A stretch of 64,000 nucleotides of DNA from Chitinophaga sancti (GTDB lineage Bacteria > Bacteroidota > Bacteroidia > Chitinophagales > Chitinophagaceae): assembly GCF_034424315.1 (NCBI RefSeq), contig NZ_CP139972.1, positions 7,386,501 through 7,450,500 on the forward strand, in the 5' to 3' direction. Shown in pieces: positions 7,591 through 17,336 of the stretch; position 1 is the stretch's first letter, and each line of letters opens with the position of its first letter. Both the position numbers and the translations under genes were made by a program. The notes beneath the pieces are model-generated. The model saw nothing but the letters and a program-made list of their open reading frames with translations, did not search any database and was not told where the DNA came from.

Positions 7591-8388
7591 ATGTCTTTAA
7601 GTAAGGATTATTTAACCCGAATCGTTTTTCCGGTCCTTATCTGCTGTTTCTTTATGTCTTGTGTTAGTACGAAGCAGTCTGTGTATTTTCACGATTTGCC
7701 CGATACCGTATTGGCACCCATAACAGGAAATTTTGAGCCGGTAATACAGAAAAATGACATTCTGCAAATCACGGTTAGTTCAATGAACGCGGAGGATGCA
7801 GTAATCTACAACACGCCTAGTATGGCGGCCGTGGGCGGAACTGCGAGTAGCGGACCCCAGGCAACAGGATTTTTAGTAGATGATGCAGGATATATACAGT
7901 ATCCTGTATTAGGCCAGGTAAGGGTCACAGGGCTCACGAAAGCCCAGCTTACCAAAACAATACGTGATCAGCTTACAGAACGTAAGTTACTCGTAGATCC
8001 GGTAGTCAGTGTACGATTCCTTAATTATCGTATAACCGTAATCGGGGAAGTTGCCAGACCACAGGTTGTGAATGTCAGTAATGACAGGGTCACCGTGTTG
8101 GAAGCACTGGGCTTAGCCGGCGATATTACGACATTCGGTAAGAGAGATAACGTAATGCTGATCCGTGAAAGCGACGATGGAACCAGAACAGTGAAGCGAC
8201 TTAATCTAAATGACAGATCGCTGTTATCATCGCCTTATTATTACCTGCGTTCCAATGATGTTGTGTATGTGGAGCCTACCAAAGCAAAGGTGGCCAGCAC
8301 CAATACAACAAGACAGGTATTACCAATCATTATTAGTAGTATTTCACTGCTGGTAATTATTTTAGACAGGTTAGTGATACATAATTAG
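7591..8388 (+). CDS. Wza-type polysaccharide export lipoprotein
   Basis: The protein has 265 residues from the ATG at 7591 (MSLSKDYL); a TTG two codons earlier is possible. A lipoprotein signal peptide ends at the lipobox FMSC. The polysaccharide biosynthesis/export domain follows (IQKNDILQITVSSMN, then GYIQYPVLGQVRVTGLT), with an SLBB-like region (ITVIGEVARPQVVNVSNDRVT). The C-terminal stretch VLPIIISSISLLVIILDRLV is a hydrophobic helix, as in the Bacteroidota branch of the family. The protein would form the outer-membrane exit channel for the polysaccharide. It lies upstream of the Wzc-type kinase, its usual partner, with a 113-bp gap and no terminator. Confidence 0.9.
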   Translation: MSLSKDYLTRIVFPVLICCFFMSCVSTKQSVYFHDLPDTVLAPITGNFEPVIQKNDILQITVSSMNAEDAVIYNTPSMAAVGGTASSGPQATGFLVDDAGYIQYPVLGQVRVTGLTKAQLTKTIRDQLTERKLLVDPVVSVRFLNYRITVIGEVARPQVVNVSNDRVTVLEALGLAGDITTFGKRDNVMLIRESDDGTRTVKRLNLNDRSLLSSPYYYLRSNDVVYVEPTKAKVASTNTTRQVLPIIISSISLLVIILDRLVIHN

Positions 8389-8501
8389 AGACACAAAGCT
8401 ATTGATTTTATTGAGGAACTATGCAACCGGACCTGGCAGGTCTCGTTAAGTGTCATGCTTATTACTAACCCCATTCTTTATTAACACCCTGGCAGAATTA
8501 C

Positions 8502-10880
8502 ATGCAAAGAAAGAAAACCGATATCCGTAAGCAGCAGGAGGATCAGACCAATCTGCTGGAACTGCTCAGAAGCCGTTATCAGCCTTACTGGCCTTTATTT
8601 GTGCTGGCTGGCCTGATTGCTTTTGCAGGTGCATTTGTTTACCTGCGTTACGCTACTCCTGTATACAGGATCACAGCCTCTCTGCTCATAAAAGATGATG
8701 CAAAGGGCATGGATGGCTCTGTGCTTTCTTCGCTGGACATCTTTGGCTCCGGTAAACAGATAGATAATGAAATTGAAATATTGAAATCCAAAACACTGGC
8801 CAGGCAAGTAATTCAACACTTAAACCTGTATGGCGAAGTAGTGGAAGACGGTAAGATCAGAGACGTGGTAGTCTATCAGCAAACACCTGTAAAAATGGTG
8901 TTCCTGGACCCCGGTCATGTAGCGCCGCTGGAGAACAGAAGGCTGCCGCTCAAAGTAAACGATGCCACACAGCAGGTGTCAGTAGGTAATAATACTTATC
9001 ACCTGGGCGATACCGTTCAAACCCAATGGGGTCGTATGATTTTCCTGCCTGGAAATGTGAACGATAATGGTAAACACAACTATTTTGTACACATCTCCGG
9101 TGAGAAAGTTCTTACTTTACAAATGATCGCTAACCTCAAAGTTGGACAGGCAAATAAACAGGCAAATGTGATCAGCCTTGAATACAACGATGTGGTACCT
9201 GCGAGAGGTGAAGCGGTGCTGAATGAACTGATGAAAGTATATGATGCTGCAGCTATCGATGATAAGAATAGAATGAGCGCCAAAACCATGGCATTCGTAG
9301 AGGAACGCCTTCGCATCGTGACCAATGAACTGGGGCAGGTAGAAGGTGAGATCGAAAAGTTTAAAACGGATGAAGGATTAGTGGATATCGGCGAACAAAG
9401 CAAAATGTTCCTCGAAAGTGTAAAAGACAACGATACAAAACTGAGCGAAGCGAATATGCAGTTGTCAGTTTTACAATCGATAGAAGATTATGTAAAAGGC
9501 AGAAGGGAAGATGAAAATATGGTGCCGGCTACACTGGGTCTGACGGATCCTGTATTGCTGGAACTTGTGAACCGTCTTTCTGAAACTGAAATGCAGCTGA
9601 CTAGACTGAAGAAAACAACGGGAGAAAACAGCCCGCTCCTGGCAAGCCTGGCAGATCAGAAAAAGAAACTGGCACCTGCTATCCTGGAGAACATCCGCAG
9701 CCTGCGTGCAAACCTGGAAGCCGGTAAGCAAAAGCTGGTGGTGGATAATGCAAAGTATAGCAGCATTCTCAGAACTGTTCCCAGCAAAGAAAGAGCACTG
9801 TTGGCCATCAGCCGTCAGCAGGTCATTAAGAATAATATTTACACCTTCCTGCTGGAAAAGAGAGAAGAAACTGCCCTGCAATATGCTGCGGCTATTTCAG
9901 ACAGCCGTATCGTAGATGCAGCAGAAGCAGATTCTTTCCCTTTCAGCCCGCGGAGGTCCATGATACTCGGTCTCGCTGTAATCGGAGGTATTGCGGCAGT
10001 AGCCGGATTTATCTCCATCAAGGATATGTTCAACAGGGATGTATTGTTCCGTGTTGACATTGAGAAGGCTACTTCAGCACCCATAGTGGCAGAAATTATG
10101 CAGGACGACAAAGCCCATCCGATTGCCATCACTGAAAATCGCCGTACAGCAGTAGCGGAACAATTCCGGGCATTGCGTACATCCCTCAGCTATATTGGCA
10201 TTAATGGGCCAAATAAGACCATTATGGTCACTTCTTCTATCTCAGGTGAGGGTAAGAGCTTTATTGCCATTAACCTGGCTATAAGCCTCTCTTTGATGAA
10301 AAAGAAGGTAGTGCTGCTGGAATTTGACCTGCGCAAGCCAAAGGTAAGCAAGATGCTGGGGGTATCTCATACACCCGGGATCAGCAATTACCTGATTGGT
10401 CAGGCAGTATTGGGTGAGATCCTGAAGAAACCACTGGAAGGAAACGAGTATTTCCACGTGCTGTCATCCGGGGTGATCCCTCCAAATCCAACAGAGCTGA
10501 TTCTGAATGGCAGGCTGGAACAGTTATTAGCGTCGCTTAGTGCAACTTTTGATTATATCATCCTTGATACCGCACCGGTAGGTCCGGTAACAGATGCCCG
10601 CCTGCTGGCGCCATTTACAGATGCAACCCTGTATGTGGTACGTCACCAGCGCACACCTAAGTTCCATCTCCGCATGATAGATGAGTTATATCACACACAG
10701 GAACTGGGAAAACTAAATATCGTATTCAACGGTATTAAAATGAGGGGTATACCGGGTTATGCCTATGGTTATGGCAATGGCTATGGCTATGGTAATGGCA
10801 ATGGGTATGGCTATGGGTATACAGACGAACATCAGAACGGTTCTACAAATAAAAAAGGGCTAACCCGCTTATTTAAATAA
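8502..10880 (+). CDS. Wzc-type polysaccharide co-polymerase / tyrosine autokinase
   Basis: The protein has 792 residues. An N-terminal Wzz domain begins at about residue 30 with a membrane helix (FVLAGLIAFAGAFVYLRY). A long coiled-coil periplasmic part with a GNVR-like end and a second helix (about 485-505, MILGLAVIGGIAAVAGFISI) follow. The cytosolic BY-kinase domain has Walker A SSISGEGKSF (about 576-585), Walker A' LLEFDLRKPK and Walker B YIILDTAPVG. The tail (about 752-773) is a Tyr-Gly/Asn-Gly repeat with eight tyrosines. Such clusters are autophosphorylated in this family and control chain length and export. It acts with Wza and Wzy in the Wzx/Wzy pathway. The repeat is coded by near-identical hexamers and may vary in length. 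Confidence 0.93.
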   Translation: MQRKKTDIRKQQEDQTNLLELLRSRYQPYWPLFVLAGLIAFAGAFVYLRYATPVYRITASLLIKDDAKGMDGSVLSSLDIFGSGKQIDNEIEILKSKTLARQVIQHLNLYGEVVEDGKIRDVVVYQQTPVKMVFLDPGHVAPLENRRLPLKVNDATQQVSVGNNTYHLGDTVQTQWGRMIFLPGNVNDNGKHNYFVHISGEKVLTLQMIANLKVGQANKQANVISLEYNDVVPARGEAVLNELMKVYDAAAIDDKNRMSAKTMAFVEERLRIVTNELGQVEGEIEKFKTDEGLVDIGEQSKMFLESVKDNDTKLSEANMQLSVLQSIEDYVKGRREDENMVPATLGLTDPVLLELVNRLSETEMQLTRLKKTTGENSPLLASLADQKKKLAPAILENIRSLRANLEAGKQKLVVDNAKYSSILRTVPSKERALLAISRQQVIKNNIYTFLLEKREETALQYAAAISDSRIVDAAEADSFPFSPRRSMILGLAVIGGIAAVAGFISIKDMFNRDVLFRVDIEKATSAPIVAEIMQDDKAHPIAITENRRTAVAEQFRALRTSLSYIGINGPNKTIMVTSSISGEGKSFIAINLAISLSLMKKKVVLLEFDLRKPKVSKMLGVSHTPGISNYLIGQAVLGEILKKPLEGNEYFHVLSSGVIPPNPTELILNGRLEQLLASLSATFDYIILDTAPVGPVTDARLLAPFTDATLYVVRHQRTPKFHLRMIDELYHTQELGKLNIVFNGIKMRGIPGYAYGYGNGYGYGNGNGYGYGYTDEHQNGSTNKKGLTRLFK

Positions 10881-10967
10881 AAGGGTTACATACACACCGT
10901 TCAAAGTCTGCAATGCAATATTTACTGAAACGCTTTAAGACACTCATGTGACTGAGGAGGCGAAGCT

Positions 10968-11600
10968 ATGCCTTCCACTCAGCATCCATGCCCACCGCTT
11001 GTCTTTGTAAATTCCACCAAACACAGCCTCGATTTTTTAACCGTTAAAACCATTCCCATGGAACAGAATCTGAAATCCTGGTATGCGGTGTATACCAAAC
11101 CCAGATGGGAAAAGAAAGTCGCAGAATTGCTAATTCGTAAGCAGATCGAAACTTACTGCCCTATCAACCGTGTCACACACCAGTGGAGTGATCGTAAGAA
11201 AGTAATTGAAGAACCATTGTTTAAATCTTACGTGTTTGTGCGTATTCCTGAGAAGATGAAAACGATTGTGCGGGAAACAAGTGGTATCGTAAATTTCGTA
11301 TACTGGCTGGGTAAACCTGCCTGTATTCCTGAGCATGAGATTGATCTGATCAAACGCTTTCTGCATGAATACGACAATGTGGAAGTTGAAAGTTTCCCGA
11401 TTCACCAGAACGATTTTATCCAGATCACAGCAGGCCCACTCATGCATCAGCGTGGCAGGGTAGTAGAAGCTGGTAAAAATACGGTGAAAGCTGTGTTGTA
11501 CAGCATGGGATTTGCCCTCACTGCTACTGTTAAAAAAAGCGAACTGGTGCTCATCAACAGCAATCAATACAGGCAACACCCTTCTAACGTTTCGCTTTAA
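10968..11600 (+). CDS. UpxY/NusG-like transcription antiterminator
   Basis: The protein has 210 residues from ATG 10968, or 180 from ATG 11058. The NusG N-terminal domain is clear from SWYAVYTKPRWEKKV onward, with YVFVRIPEKMKTIVRETSG in the middle. A C-terminal KOW-like segment follows (GRVVEAGKNTVKAVLYSMGF). Specialised NusG paralogues of this kind (UpxY in Bacteroides, RfaH in enterobacteria) keep RNA polymerase processive through long polysaccharide operons, which fits the 23 kb of co-directional genes downstream. Start choice is open: 10968 is preceded by GAGGAGG at a 7-base spacing, a strong Shine-Dalgarno motif and unusual for this phylum. The domain itself needs only the 11058 start, and the 30 extra residues look non-conserved. 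Confidence 0.85.
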   Translation: MPSTQHPCPPLVFVNSTKHSLDFLTVKTIPMEQNLKSWYAVYTKPRWEKKVAELLIRKQIETYCPINRVTHQWSDRKKVIEEPLFKSYVFVRIPEKMKTIVRETSGIVNFVYWLGKPACIPEHEIDLIKRFLHEYDNVEVESFPIHQNDFIQITAGPLMHQRGRVVEAGKNTVKAVLYSMGFALTATVKKSELVLINSNQYRQHPSNVSL

Positions 11601-11610
11601 CCCGCTTTCC

Positions 11611-12630
11611 ATGCAACATATACTCCTTTGTGGCGGATCTGGAACCCGCCTCTGGCCGCTGTCTAATAAACAGACGCCTAAACAACTGCTGCCCTTATTT
11701 GACGGTCAGAGCTTATTGCAGCTCACCTGGCAGCGTAATGCGTTTGCCTGCGACAGCGTGCTGGCCATTGTAAATGAACAACAGGTTACTACTGTTACAG
11801 ATCAGCTGCATAATTCAGGTGCCGAACATGCCCGCTGGATTGCTGAACCTGTAGGTAGAAATACCGCTGCTGCCATTGCTTTAGCTGCTTTCATCGCCGA
11901 TCCTGAAACGATCCTCCTTATTACACCTGCAGATCACCTCATTGGTACGCCAGACGTCTATGCACAGACAATTTTCCAGGCAGAGAAACTGGCGGCAGAT
12001 AATCACCTCGTTACGATCGGCCTTCGGCCCGCTTATCCTGAAACAGGCTACGGGTACATTCAATATGATGGCAATGATGTACTCCGCTTTACTGAAAAGC
12101 CGGACCCCCTTACTGCCGAAGCTATGCTCGACAGCGGAGACTACCTCTGGAACAGCGGGATCTTTTGTGGTAAAGCAAACGTATTGTTGCAACAGCTGGA
12201 ATTGTATGCACCTGCTATCTATACCGCCGCTGCCATTGCTGCTGATGAATTCCTGGAATCAGGACGGATCCTGCAAACGACCATGGAAGCAATTCCTGCT
12301 GACAGTATTGACTATGCCGTGTTAGAGAAAAGCAATATTGTAAAAGTAATACCCAGTACAATGGAATGGAGTGATGTAGGAGGGTATGAAGCTCTGGCCG
12401 AAGCGCTCGCCAAACATTACCAGTACAGCAACAACCAGGCTGTCTTTATCCAGAGTGACCCTGTGAACAGCATGGTACTTGGCAAAGATAAACTGGTAGC
12501 ACTGGTAGGGGTGGAAAATGTAGTGGTAGTGAACACACCTGAAGCCTTACTCATTTTGCAAAAAGGCAAAGGACAGGAAGTGAAGCAGCTACACCAGTGG
12601 GTAAAAGAAAACAGACCGGAATTACTTTAA
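11611..12630 (+). CDS. manC: Mannose-1-phosphate guanylyltransferase
   Basis: The protein has 339 residues from ATG 11611, 10 bp after the antiterminator stop; starts further upstream lie inside that gene. The nucleotidyltransferase signature is at the very N-terminus (GGSGTRLWPLSNKQTPKQL, residues 8-26). Further motifs are EPVGRNTAAAIALA, LITPADHLI, ETGYGYIQY and FTEKP. It makes GDP-mannose from mannose-1-phosphate and GTP in the cytosol. The protein ends after the beta-helix region, without the phosphomannose-isomerase domain found in longer bifunctional forms. It supplies GDP-mannose to the gmd and fcl products in the same operon. Confidence 0.93.
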   Translation: MQHILLCGGSGTRLWPLSNKQTPKQLLPLFDGQSLLQLTWQRNAFACDSVLAIVNEQQVTTVTDQLHNSGAEHARWIAEPVGRNTAAAIALAAFIADPETILLITPADHLIGTPDVYAQTIFQAEKLAADNHLVTIGLRPAYPETGYGYIQYDGNDVLRFTEKPDPLTAEAMLDSGDYLWNSGIFCGKANVLLQQLELYAPAIYTAAAIAADEFLESGRILQTTMEAIPADSIDYAVLEKSNIVKVIPSTMEWSDVGGYEALAEALAKHYQYSNNQAVFIQSDPVNSMVLGKDKLVALVGVENVVVVNTPEALLILQKGKGQEVKQLHQWVKENRPELL

Positions 12631-12639
12631 ACTATCACT

Positions 12640-13581
12640 ATGCAACTAAATGATAAAATTTATATAGCAGGTCACCGCGGCATGGTAGGCGGTGCTATCA
12701 AAAGAAGATTGCAAACTTTAGGGTATAATAACCTGCTCACCCGTAGTTCTGTGGACCTGGACCTGCGTAATCAAGCGGCTGTTGACGGGTTCTTTGCCAG
12801 CGAACAACCGGATTACGTATTCCTTGCTGCGGCAAAAGTAGGTGGAATCTATGCCAACAATACTTACCGTGCAGAGTTCCTGTACGATAACCTGATGATG
12901 GAAGCCAACATCATCCATGCTGCTTACAAACACGGTGTTAAAAAACTGATGTTCCTGGGTAGCTCCTGCATCTATCCAAAGCTGGCACCTCAGCCACTCA
13001 CAGAGGATAGCCTGCTGACAGGGCCACTGGAAATGACCAATGAGCCTTACGCCATTGCCAAAATTGCGGGTATCAAACTCTGTGAAGCATACCGTGACCA
13101 ATACGGTTGCAATTATATCAGCGTGATGCCAACAAATCTCTACGGCATAGGGGACAATTATCATCCTGAGAATTCACACGTATTACCAGCACTGATCCGC
13201 CGCTTTCATGAAGCAAAAGAAGCGGGTAAACCCAGTGTATCCGTATGGGGTAGTGGTACGCCCCGCCGTGAATTTTTGTTTGCAGACGACCTGGCAGCTG
13301 CCTGTGTATACCTGATGCTGCACTATGATGGCAAAGAACTGGTAAACATTGGCACCGGCGAAGACCTGAGCATCAAAGAACTGGCTGAAACGGTGAAAGA
13401 TGTGGTTTGCTATGATGGCAAAATTGTATTTGACCCATCCAAACCTGATGGCACTCCACGTAAACTGATGGATGTTTCCAAACTGCATAGCCTGGGATGG
13501 AAACATACGACCGGGTTGAAAGAAGGATTGGTACAAGCGTACGCGGATTTCCTGAAGAAGCGACATATGGCCGTTAGCTGA
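12640..13581 (+). CDS. fcl: GDP-L-fucose synthase
   Basis: The protein has 313 residues, the normal length. The extended SDR fold shows the NADP motif [10 protein letters not shown] (residues 11-20) and the catalytic triad Ser108 (FLGSSCIYP), Tyr137 and Lys141 ([10 protein letters not shown]). The family signature [14 protein letters not shown] is intact. It carries out epimerisation and reduction of GDP-4-keto-6-deoxymannose to GDP-L-fucose, following the gmd product encoded 1.5 kb downstream. It lies 9 bp after manC, so the two are probably co-translated. The presence of fcl with gmd says the exported polymer contains fucose. Confidence 0.95.
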   Translation: MQLNDKIYIAGHRGMVGGAIKRRLQTLGYNNLLTRSSVDLDLRNQAAVDGFFASEQPDYVFLAAAKVGGIYANNTYRAEFLYDNLMMEANIIHAAYKHGVKKLMFLGSSCIYPKLAPQPLTEDSLLTGPLEMTNEPYAIAKIAGIKLCEAYRDQYGCNYISVMPTNLYGIGDNYHPENSHVLPALIRRFHEAKEAGKPSVSVWGSGTPRREFLFADDLAAACVYLMLHYDGKELVNIGTGEDLSIKELAETVKDVVCYDGKIVFDPSKPDGTPRKLMDVSKLHSLGWKHTTGLKEGLVQAYADFLKKRHMAVS

Positions 13582-13620
13582 GTTTTTTCTATTGCTCACA
13601 AATGATAATCAAGTAAACTG

Positions 13621-14955
13621 ATGAAAGTAATTGTTATAGGTACCGGCTATGTCGGTTTAGTGACCGGCGCATGCCTGGCAGAGGTTGGAACTGAAGTAGT
13701 GTGTGTGGATGTGAATAGAACAAAGATCAGGAACCTGGAGCAGGGTATCCTTCCTATTTATGAACCCGGCCTGGAAGAAATTGTGACCCGCAATGCAGCC
13801 AATGGCAGACTGTCTTTCAGCACTAACCTGGCAGCGGTGATTCCCGGTGCAGCGGTTGCTTTTATTGCGGTAGGTACACCTCCGGGTGAAGATGGTAGTG
13901 CAGACCTGCAATACGTATTGCAGGTGGCAAAAGAGATCGGGCAGTCTATGACTGACTATCTCGTAGTAGTGACTAAGTCTACAGTACCGGTAGGTACTGC
14001 GGTGAAAGTGAACAGGGAAATTAAACAGGCCCTGCAACACCGCGATACACTCCTTGATTATGATGTGGCCTCTAATCCTGAGTTCCTGAAAGAAGGTGCT
14101 GCCGTGCAGGATTTTCTGAAACCGGACAGGATTGTGGTGGGTGTGAATAGCGATAGAAGTAAGGAAGTGCTGGAACAATTGTACAGACCTTTTTTGCTGA
14201 ATGGAAGGCCGATTATTTTCATGGACATCGCATCTGCAGAAATGACAAAGTATGCAGCGAATGCGATGCTGGCAACGAAAATTTCTTTTATTAATGATAT
14301 AGCCAACCTGTGTGACCTGGTAGGCGCAGATGTGAATATGGTGAGGAAGGGGATTGGCTCTGATGCACGTATTGGTACCAGTTTTATTTACCCGGGAATT
14401 GGATATGGGGGGAGTTGTTTCCCGAAAGATGTGAAAGCCCTGGTAAAAACAGGGAAAGAGTATGGGCATACGCTGCGTATTCTGGAAGCGGTGGAAGCGG
14501 TGAATAATGACCAGAAGCTGGTACTGTTTGATAAGATCAGGAATCATTATGATGGCGAGCTGGCCGGGGTAACGTTTGGTATCTGGGGCCTGTCGTTTAA
14601 ACCTGGTACGGACGATATGAGAGAGGCGGCAAGTCTGGTACTGATCAGTGCATTGCTGGAAGCAGGTGCGATAGTGAGGGTGTTTGATCCGGTAGCAATG
14701 GAAGAGGCGAAGCATACGCTGGGAGATTCCGTGGTATGGTGTGAGGATATGTATCATGCGGTGGAGGGTGCAGATGCGGTGGCCTTAGTGACGGAGTGGA
14801 ATGATTTCAGATTGCCGGATTGGAGCAGGATGAAGGGAGTGGTGGTGTTTGATGGAAGGAATATTTACGACTTACCTTATTTGAAGAAGAAGGGGATAGT
14901 TGCCTACGGCATCGGCACTACGCAGCCAAATGCAATTGAGGTAATTACAAAATAA
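13621..14955 (+). CDS. ugd: UDP-glucose 6-dehydrogenase
   Basis: The protein has 444 residues. The N-terminal NAD-binding motif is VIGTGYVGLVTGACLAEVG (residues 5-23). The catalytic Cys266 lies in GIGYGGSCFPKDVKAL. The C-terminal domain has GLSFKPGTDDMREAAS and a second Rossmann fold (VRVFDPVAM). The enzyme oxidises UDP-glucose twice to UDP-glucuronate, giving the acidic sugar of many exopolysaccharides. It sits between fcl and gmd in one reading direction. Together the three enzymes point to a fucose- and uronate-containing polymer, as in colanic acid. Confidence 0.95.
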   Translation: MKVIVIGTGYVGLVTGACLAEVGTEVVCVDVNRTKIRNLEQGILPIYEPGLEEIVTRNAANGRLSFSTNLAAVIPGAAVAFIAVGTPPGEDGSADLQYVLQVAKEIGQSMTDYLVVVTKSTVPVGTAVKVNREIKQALQHRDTLLDYDVASNPEFLKEGAAVQDFLKPDRIVVGVNSDRSKEVLEQLYRPFLLNGRPIIFMDIASAEMTKYAANAMLATKISFINDIANLCDLVGADVNMVRKGIGSDARIGTSFIYPGIGYGGSCFPKDVKALVKTGKEYGHTLRILEAVEAVNNDQKLVLFDKIRNHYDGELAGVTFGIWGLSFKPGTDDMREAASLVLISALLEAGAIVRVFDPVAMEEAKHTLGDSVVWCEDMYHAVEGADAVALVTEWNDFRLPDWSRMKGVVVFDGRNIYDLPYLKKKGIVAYGIGTTQPNAIEVITK

Positions 14956-15036
14956 GTAAGAAAAACTCCGGGGGAGCCTCCGGCGGTTTTGCGGAAATGC
15001 AAATAAAATTTAAACAACTCTAAAAACTCATATAAT

Positions 15037-16134
15037 ATGAAAGTGGCCTTAATAACCGGTGTTAACGGACAAGACGGAGCCTACCTGTCAGAACTATTAT
15101 TAGAAAAAGGATACATGGTTCATGGTATCAAACGCCGTGCTTCCCTGATCAATACCGATAGAATCGACCACCTTTACCAGGACCCTCACGACCCGAACGT
15201 GCGTTTCAAACTGCACTATGGCGATATGACAGACAGCACTAACCTGATCCGCATCATCCAGGAAACACAACCTGATGAGATCTACAACCTCGCTGCCATG
15301 AGTCATGTAAAAGTAAGCTTTGACACACCTGAATATACTGCCAATGCTGATGGTATCGGTACCCTTCGTATTCTCGAAGCCCTCCGCATCCTGAAGCTGG
15401 ACAAAAAGACCCGCGTGTACCAGGCCAGCACTTCAGAACTCTATGGTCTGGTGCAGGAAGTACCTCAGCGCGAAACCACACCATTCTATCCACGTAGCCC
15501 CTACGCAGTGGCAAAACTGTATGCTTACTGGATCACTGTAAACTATCGTGAAGCTTACGGTATGTTTGCCTGCAATGGCATTCTCTTCAACCACGAAAGT
15601 CCGCTGCGTGGTGAAACTTTCGTAACCCGCAAGATCACCCGTGGGGTAGCTGCTATCGCCCTGGGCCTGCAGGATAAAATGTACCTCGGTAACCTGGATG
15701 CACGTCGTGACTGGGGCCATGCAAAAGATTATGTGGAAGCCATGTGGCGCATCCTCCAGCAGGATACGGCCGAAGACTACGTGATTGCAACCGGTATTAC
15801 TACGCCTGTGCGTGATTTCGTAAGAATGGCATTTGATGAACTGGGTATTGAACTGGCTTTCACCGGCAAGGGTGAAAAAGAAGTTGCGGTTGTAACTGCC
15901 TGCCGTAATAAGGAATTTGTATTACCAATTGGCAAAGAAGTAGTAGCTGTAGATGCTGCTTACTTCCGTCCTACAGAAGTAGAACTGCTGATAGGCGATC
16001 CTACCAAAGCAATGACAAAACTGGACTGGCAGCCAAAATACGATCTGCCTGAACTGGTGAAGGAAATGGTAGCGGCAGATGTTGAGCTGTTCCGCAAAGA
16101 ATCCGTTGCACAATTTGAACATCTCATTGGTTAA
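15037..16134 (+). CDS. gmd: GDP-mannose 4,6-dehydratase
   Basis: The protein has 365 residues. It has the NADP motif [20 protein letters not shown] (residues 7-26), the [16 protein letters not shown] segment specific to Gmd, the catalytic TSELYG and [10 protein letters not shown] motifs, and [17 protein letters not shown]. It converts GDP-mannose to GDP-4-keto-6-deoxymannose for the fcl product. The 81-bp gap from ugd contains a GC-rich inverted stretch (CTCCGGGGGAGCCTCCGG), but no clear T-tract, so the operon probably continues through it. Confidence 0.95.
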   Translation: MKVALITGVNGQDGAYLSELLLEKGYMVHGIKRRASLINTDRIDHLYQDPHDPNVRFKLHYGDMTDSTNLIRIIQETQPDEIYNLAAMSHVKVSFDTPEYTANADGIGTLRILEALRILKLDKKTRVYQASTSELYGLVQEVPQRETTPFYPRSPYAVAKLYAYWITVNYREAYGMFACNGILFNHESPLRGETFVTRKITRGVAAIALGLQDKMYLGNLDARRDWGHAKDYVEAMWRILQQDTAEDYVIATGITTPVRDFVRMAFDELGIELAFTGKGEKEVAVVTACRNKEFVLPIGKEVVAVDAAYFRPTEVELLIGDPTKAMTKLDWQPKYDLPELVKEMVAADVELFRKESVAQFEHLIG

Positions 16135-16143
16135 TTAAAAAAT

Positions 16144-17325
16144 ATGGCGAAGCTATTACCGGTTAAGACCAATCTTTCCTTTCTCGATGGCCTTCGCGGG
16201 CTGGCAGCCCTGTACGTTGCTACAGGGCATGCCCGCTGGCTACTGTGGGAAGGAGGTGAGGGGTTCAGGCAGGCGGGCGATGCGTATGGTGTGACCGGCA
16301 AAGCATTTGCATTGGGTATGTCTGTGTTCAAGTTTGGACATGAGATGGTCCTGTTTTTCTTTGTGCTTTCTGGTTTTGTGATCCATCTTAAGTATGCGTT
16401 ACAGTTAGCTAAAGGTCCGGATACACATTTCAGCTTCGGGGCGTACTTTATGAAGCGCCTGAAGCGTATTATGCCACCTTACCTCTTTGCCCTTCTGCTG
16501 ACGATCGTATGTGATAGCCTCGTGGCGCATTACCAGTTTTCGATTTACACGCATACTACACCTTTAGCACTTGTCAATCAGAATATCACCTTTTACCATT
16601 CATGGACATCCCTGGTCGGGAATATCTTTTTCCTCCAGGATGCCTATGTACCGGTATTTGGTTCAAATGGTAGTATATGGTCGCTGAAATATGAATGGTA
16701 TTTCTACATGTTGTATCCAATACTGCTGCTAACGAACAAAAAGTTTCAAAAGCTGACAATCCTTGGTGTGGCAGCCATTTTCGGGCTCTATGTAGCAGGC
16801 TTCCAGACAAGGTTCATTCTTTTTGACCAGGTAGTGGCCTGTTTATTCTCCTGGTGGGTAGGTGCATTTATTGCAGATATCTATACCGGCAGGGTAAAGG
16901 TAAACCGCTGGCTCATCTACCCGCTGATAGTGATCGTTCCATTGATCCCGTTCATTCACACTTCTGGTATACCTACACTGGTAAAAGATCAGATCGTGGC
17001 CTTTGGCTTCAGCGGACTGTTGCTGTTGCTGCTGGACTACCGGGAGAAGAAAGCGGTTCAGGGCTTTGGCCGCCTGAAATGGCTGGGCGATTGCTCTTAC
17101 ACATTATATCTCATTCATGCACCCATATTGATTTTAGCGAACGGAATACTATTGCGTGTAAACCATAACCAGATGCCAAGAACATTTCTGTTTGTATGGC
17201 TGGCGGTTGCCTTTGTGGTGCTGCTCGCTTATGCATTACACTTTATCCTTGAAAAACCGTTTACCTCAACAGCCAAGAGGGTACCATTAAACCATCCGGA
17301 GGTCATGCCGGCGATGGTAAAATAA
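16144..17325 (+). CDS. Acyltransferase-3 family membrane O-acyltransferase
   Basis: The protein has 393 residues, an integral membrane protein with about ten hydrophobic segments. The family start is clear: FLDGLRGLAALYVATGHARW, with the conserved His. FFFVLSGFVIHLKYAL, RRIMPPYLFALLL-like RLKRIMPPYLFALL and NGSIWSLKYEWYFYMLYP follow, all typical of acyltransferase 3. Such proteins transfer acetyl or other short acyl groups to sugars of lipid-linked or surface polysaccharides. It is one of three acyltransferase-3 genes in this locus, which suggests several acyl decorations. The specific sugar is unknown. Confidence 0.9.
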   Translation: MAKLLPVKTNLSFLDGLRGLAALYVATGHARWLLWEGGEGFRQAGDAYGVTGKAFALGMSVFKFGHEMVLFFFVLSGFVIHLKYALQLAKGPDTHFSFGAYFMKRLKRIMPPYLFALLLTIVCDSLVAHYQFSIYTHTTPLALVNQNITFYHSWTSLVGNIFFLQDAYVPVFGSNGSIWSLKYEWYFYMLYPILLLTNKKFQKLTILGVAAIFGLYVAGFQTRFILFDQVVACLFSWWVGAFIADIYTGRVKVNRWLIYPLIVIVPLIPFIHTSGIPTLVKDQIVAFGFSGLLLLLLDYREKKAVQGFGRLKWLGDCSYTLYLIHAPILILANGILLRVNHNQMPRTFLFVWLAVAFVVLLAYALHFILEKPFTSTAKRVPLNHPEVMPAMVK

Positions 17326-17336
17326 ATAGAATCTGT

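Noticed and set aside
13657..14757. Long 366-codon minus-strand frame opposite ugd
   Set aside because: It is His/Arg/Cys-rich without domain structure and lies fully antisense to an intact UDP-glucose dehydrogenase.
14960..14995. GC-rich inverted stretch between ugd and gmd as a terminator
   Set aside because: The stem is short with a tiny loop and only TTTT follows after a GGCGG interruption; the flanking genes belong to one pathway and direction.
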